Shown one piece after another: positions 59,601 to 64,000 of a DNA stretch of 64,000 bases. Position 1 is the first letter of the stretch. Each line of letters begins with the position of its first letter. This DNA is from Symbiodinium natans (lineage: Eukaryota; Sar; Dinophyceae; Suessiales; Symbiodiniaceae). Location of the stretch: assembly GCA_905221605.1 (NCBI GenBank), contig CAJNDS010002370.1, positions 401,969 through 465,968 on the forward strand, given 5' to 3'. A program made the position numbers and the translations under genes. The notes under the pieces were generated by a model, which saw only the letters and a program-made list of their open reading frames with translations, was not told the origin of the DNA and ran no database searches.

Positions 59601-62600
59601 TCAGGCTCAATTGGGATCAAGGTATAGGTGGTCAAGGAATGTGAAGGTCTGTAGACGAACTGGCAGTCGGAACTTGGGGTCCCATATTTCGTTTTTATAG
59701 ACGGAGCCTTTGTTTTGCTATGAATGTTTCCGTTTCCTCTTTGTTCACAATGTCTTCTAGATCCTCAGAGGACAAACGGAACCTCTACTTACTTTAGATT
59801 TTGAGAGAAAACTTCCCAATGCAATGGGTAAGAGGATTTGGGTTTCATAGGGCTGCATGTTTACCATGCAAAGAACAGGGCTGCATAAGGTGAGTGAAAA
59901 ACGAGAGCATTCCGCCATGATGCATACTTTCACCGAAGAGATCGTGGCATTTCGTAAGAGTGTGTAGAGAGAAAAGAAGTGGCATAGATATTCATAAGGT
60001 TCTGCACAAGACGTCCGCAGCATGTAATTGCGGGCGTTCCAGGGATTGAAAGGGCACTTGTGCTTCACGAGATTCCAGTGGATTTTGCCGACACTTAAGG
60101 ATGTTCAACACCTGCACTGTGAATCCGAAGGGTTGTGTAACGGGTTTGCCATGACAAGACTAAGTCTAAGCTCGGTCCTAGACCCGACCGGGTCAGAATT
60201 GTTTTTCCTTCCATGCATTGACAACAAATTCCACCGTAAGCAACTTCAGCACAACGTGGACACATCTGCGAGGGTTCTTAAAGAGTTGTCGACAAAGATG
60301 GCAACGAATCCTTCAAAGGACATTTTTCCGAATGCATGGCCTAAAGCACGGTACGCAGGTTTGGTTCATTGCAGCTGTAAATTAGCCTACTCAATACACC
60401 TTCTTTGGACTTTCGGCACAGCAGATGACAGTGAAGGTTCTGGTGCGAGGTTTCAGATGCAAGACTTAAATTTCTTGCCTGGTCTGAAGCCAGGGTGCTT
60501 AAAGCGTGAAGCAGGCCTAAGAAGTCTGAAGCTTTTCTGCTGTTCGAAGCCAGAACTCTGGAGTCTGCAGCCTCTTGGCAGGTCAAGTAGGGCCCTTGAA
60601 AGTTCGTGCTTTCTGGCATCTAAGGCAATGGCCAAAGCACCTGAAGCCTCAAGCCGTGGAATGTTGTTCCTCACGTATTGTTCCACGGACTCAGTGCTCC
60701 AAGGGGTTCCCCCGTGCCCAAATCCAGATTCTTCAAGAACTCGACTCCTTGGTACATCGCGTTCGCAACTTGTCAAATCCACTTTGCTCAGTCCATGGTG
60801 CATCCGCAGTACTCTTGTTCGTATTGCACTTGCAGCCAAAGGGCATCAACCAACGTTCCGAAAACAGCATGGAAGGGTACCGTGATTTGGGACAACCCCA
60901 GAAATTTTGGGGTTTCCCTACCTCGGCCCGAAGTCAAGATCGAACCTCAGCCCAACGGAAGCTAGAAACTACCAGCCCCAAGCTCCCAAACATGGAGAGA
61001 GTAGTTGAAGTTCGGGCTGGCTTCCTCACCTTCAGCTCTGGCCATGCTTTGCTTTCATTGACACCACCAGACCCGAGCCTGACACGAAGTCAAAGCTTAC
61101 AAGCCTGGATGGGAAACTTTAGACAATAATCAAAGCAGTGAAAGATTTCGATTCTAACCCAGGTGCCTACAGACAGGAAGGGGTTATCAGTACACGCTTG
61201 CACGAGGAATCGGTTTGACATCATGTGTAACCTAGGTGTCCACAGAAGGGCCCTGAGTAAATTTTAATCCCCCACAGCACAATATGGGCAAAATACGGCA
61301 CCACTGGTACCTGCAATGGGCTTGAAATTGATATCAAGTCCCCAAAGAGCCGCTCTTTCGGCTTGAAACTGGTTTTCGTCCCAGGTTGAACTGGTGTTAA
61401 CCTGGCTAGATTCGAGCAGCAGCCCCGCCGTCCTGCCTTGATATCTTTGATCAACCCGCCCTACCTTCTCGAACGTTTCCCACCGCTTGATCTGAGGGCC
61501 GTAGGCGAGAAGATACAGCACAAGGAATGTTGGCAGGACAGCCCGGAACTCCAAGAAGCCGCTCCCCCCACAAAATGGAAAACTTGTGAAAAGAAGAATA
61601 AGCAGGAGCAAATGGCGAATGAAACCTATGAGACCCAGGCTTAGTGAACTAAAGGAAAGGAGGGGTCTTTGTTTTTGGGATTCAGAGAGCATATCGAGGA
61701 GATGGAGGATCAAGCTCGCAAAGAAACAGAGGGTCTATGAGAATGTCGCATGGAGCACAAGTCCTCGCCACCTGCCCCAAAGCTCCAAACTCTCGACATG
61801 AACGAATCGACATTTCACATGCTGGACTTGGGTGCCTTGGTCCGACCAAAGCACGGCATTAAATCCTCTTTGAACAGCCGAAGCCGAACCTTCCAAACAG
61901 CGCCACGCCCCCGGCAGCCCCGGGAGTGGGGAGGTTCCGGGCAATCGACGAGTGGACCGACCGGACACGCCCAAACAGTCCCCAAATCCCGAATAGCCTC
62001 AAGTACGTAAGACCTCAAGCCCAAAACACCAAAAAAACCCCTAACTCTCGATTCCAACCCTGAACTAGACAACAGACCCGGGCCGAGGCGGCTGACGCGC
62101 AGAGTCTACAAAAAAGGATTCTCCTCTTCACATCCAAGGAAACCGAGGAGGAAGGCTATGTTAAAGGTAGAACTAAAGGAAGTTCTTCTATTCATCTACA
62201 AAAGGAAACAACGACATTCCCTTTACAAACCCAAAGGAAACCGATGCAGAGAAGACCTGGAACGTAAGAAGCTCAAGAAAGTCTTCAGAAAGTCAAGTTG
62301 CTGCAGAATCCCCAAGGACAGGGAGAGTTGATGAAGAAGCTGCTGGAGAATGTAGCGTTTTCCTGAGATGAAGCTTTGCTCCAGGCATCCGCACAAGCGA
62401 CGTTTTAATGTGTGAGCCATGCCCCAAGGATTCAGTGAAAAAAGGAGCTGGCGACAATGACGCGCAGCGAGCTTCCTTGCAGGCAGAAGAGCAAGACAGG
62501 CCGACTCGCAACGGTTCATGAGCATCATTAGCTGAAGATTTCGTGGCTGGCTCGCATAGGCACTACTTCGAAGCAGAATCTGTGAAGCAAAACCGCTTGC

Positions 62601-63405
62601 AGCAGTGCCGTGCTTGGATTTCCATCCTCGTCGGAATGTGAGCATGCTGGAATTGGCACGTGAGGATGAGGCATGAGAATCAAGCCTATTTGCTGAAGCA
62701 AATGGAGGAAAAGGATTCACGAAAAAACGAGGCACGCCACATTCCTAGTCTGACATTGCGATGGCTCGTCCAAACATGCCTTCAGGAGAAATATCTCCAG
62801 CAGATTCAAGCCCAGATCCTCGAGCGAGATGCAGAGGTCGGCAGCAAGTGAAGAGAAGCTGGCGGCCAGCTGCAGTGATTGCTTCAGGAATACAACGCAG
62901 TGGAGAAGCAGAAAGTAGTCGATCGCCGTCTCCGCAACATCGAGCATCGCAAGGCAAGATTTCAGAGGCTCCGTCGCAAGCTCCGCATCATGTGCAGTGG
63001 CAGGATATTGAGCGACAGATGGAGTATAAAGCCCGCCAGTCTGTACCAGAAATGAGTGCTCTCGGCTGCAAGTTTCATCGGTTGCCATGCACGCCCTCCC
63101 AAGTGAGCAGTTGCCTCTTCATGGTCATTGTAAGCTTCGTCGTTCCTGATTCCGTTGCAGTGGAGAAACCCGTCTCGCTTCGCTGTAAGGTGAAGCTGAG
63201 ATTCAGCTGAACAGGCCGGAGCATTCCTTTACAAAGAAGTTGAGGAGCTAAGTCAGCTAAGTGTTGTTCTTCCAATTTTCCGGCAGGCCACTCCTTCATC
63301 TGGTTGAACAGACACTCCAAACTCGGGATGAGAACCTCAAGAAGGCACAAGACATGGCACCAGTACTCGAGGAGGATCGGGGTGCAAAACATGACCGGCT
63401 TCAGT
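56611..63405 (+). CDS. long coiled-coil protein, possibly ciliary (TPH-like), many exons
   Basis: Many short + strand exons are rich in Lys, Glu, Arg and Gln and predict a continuous coiled coil. Best placed: 56611-56673 (KLMDLKRREELKDALIDKFK), 56876 to about 56943, 57545-57632 (HEQDALRQQLGVKALQRKMR), 57721 to about 57770 (VAEKVKKKVDAVDEERR), 57862-57913 (NSLMELERWKEQEQVRQ), 58278-58304, 58387-58419, 58488-58533, from 58580, 58872-58918, from 59216 (DQRKRDRAKKEATEKEA), from 59447 (AETMKEYNRLLDEQEEQRAQ), 61699-61731, from about 62663 (NQAYLLKQMEEKDSRKNEAR), from 62786 (EKYLQQIQAQILERD), 62888-62953 (EYNAVEKQKVVDRRLRNIEH), about 63310-63405. The spacing of ExxRLLxEQEEQR and NQxYLxxQMEEKxxR resembles trichohyalin-plectin-homology proteins of axonemes; that is a guess. 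59.6-61.6 kb has no clear exon, so two genes are possible. Confidence 0.65.
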
Positions 63406-64000
63406 AAGTAGGTCTTTGGTTGGCATTTGTGGCGAAAGGACATGGATGGCGATATGTGAGTACTTCCAAATGACAGCCACCTCCACGGGCCGTGATATGC
63501 CAAGATGCGTTATATTGATTCGATCTCTTGTTGCAGCTGTCTTGGAGCTTGGCATTGCACAGAAGTTTAGCTTAGACGTACCAGTATTCGTGGCAGCATG
63601 CCATCAGCAGACGCATGGACCAAGTGCATGTTGTTGGAACGAGTCGAATATACATCAAGCAAAAGCAGTACGAGGCGTACGCATCTACCAGCGAACTCAT
63701 TCCACCAAGCACTTGGTGCAAACTCGTGTTTGTTTCCAGAGGAGCAGACACACGAGTACTTTCACCGTTTCACCATTTGCTCCTACATTCAACGAAGAAA
63801 CTACGGTTCTGGAACCTCCACATCCTCCACCTGTCGGCCCTTGTAGGGCAAGAATGCTTGGACAAACAAGGTCCATGGAATTGATTTCCACATGCAGTTT
63901 CACTCACCGCGAGCTGCGTTGCATAGTTGAGCAGTGCCGTTTCTTGAGTCAGCCAAGCTGCTAGCCCCACATGGCTGCTTATGTTCCTTGCGTGCTAAGG
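63406..64000 (+). other. no gene recognised at the right edge
   Basis: Probably an intron or continuation of the coiled-coil gene. Overlapping frames without a domain. Confidence 0.35.

Noticed and set aside
1-64000. tRNA, rRNA or spliced-leader RNA genes
   Set aside because: None recognised by eye; a structure-based scan could still find one.

Overview
The window reads as nuclear DNA of a dinoflagellate, most likely close to Symbiodiniaceae. Coding sequence is broken into short exons (15 to 240 bases) separated by introns of about 65 bases to 1.3 kb. By joining conserved protein segments in frame I placed 59 introns: 35 begin with GC, 14 with GA and only 10 with GT. All end in AG, and in 58 of 59 the next exon base is G. 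This splice code, one-directional gene order, interstitial TTTAGGG repeats and a GGADKGG...LVREG domain that I recall as widespread in dinoflagellate proteins all point the same way. Long uninterrupted frames are rare and usually meaningless here, so genes were called from spliced exons rather than from frame length.

Layout (all recognised genes on the + strand): 82-6373, the 3' part of a cyclic-nucleotide-dependent AGC kinase (PKG-like), 28 exons, stop codon included. 8454-9215, a doubtful secreted-protein frame. 10343-11639, EF-hand-like exons. 12804-13927, a complete small dual-specificity phosphatase. 15156-18152, a PX-domain (sorting-nexin-like) gene. 19956-21214, a calponin-homology gene. 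21429-22074, an SH3b-like domain gene; 23149-26110, an FSH1-type alpha/beta hydrolase; 27301-27872, a thioesterase-like gene. These last three may form one functional group or even one large gene. 28990-29064 is the last exon of a further gene.

29.2-29.9 kb is a cluster of a 16-base motif in both orientations. 29.9-34.3 kb and 38-41 kb are poor in recognisable genes. 35.7-36.7 kb encodes a multi-pass membrane protein. 37.4-38.0 kb has the only convincing minus-strand coding signal. 43.1-43.6 kb holds fragments resembling a CMGC kinase. 47.1-49.4 kb is repeat rich (39-base C run, telomere-like repeat, GAGT repeat, two copies of a 27-base element). 50.5-51.9 kb is a leucine-rich-repeat gene, 54.4-56.3 kb a decayed non-LTR retrotransposon, and 56.6-63.4 kb a long coiled-coil gene.

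The recognised genes suggest signalling and cytoskeleton functions (kinase, phosphatase, PX, calponin homology, coiled coil) with an embedded hydrolase/thioesterase group. In that group both hydrolase-like domains have lost the usual catalytic serine. That group and the dispersed 16-base motif are the best candidates for something undescribed. Exon joins are hand inferences; RNA evidence would settle them.
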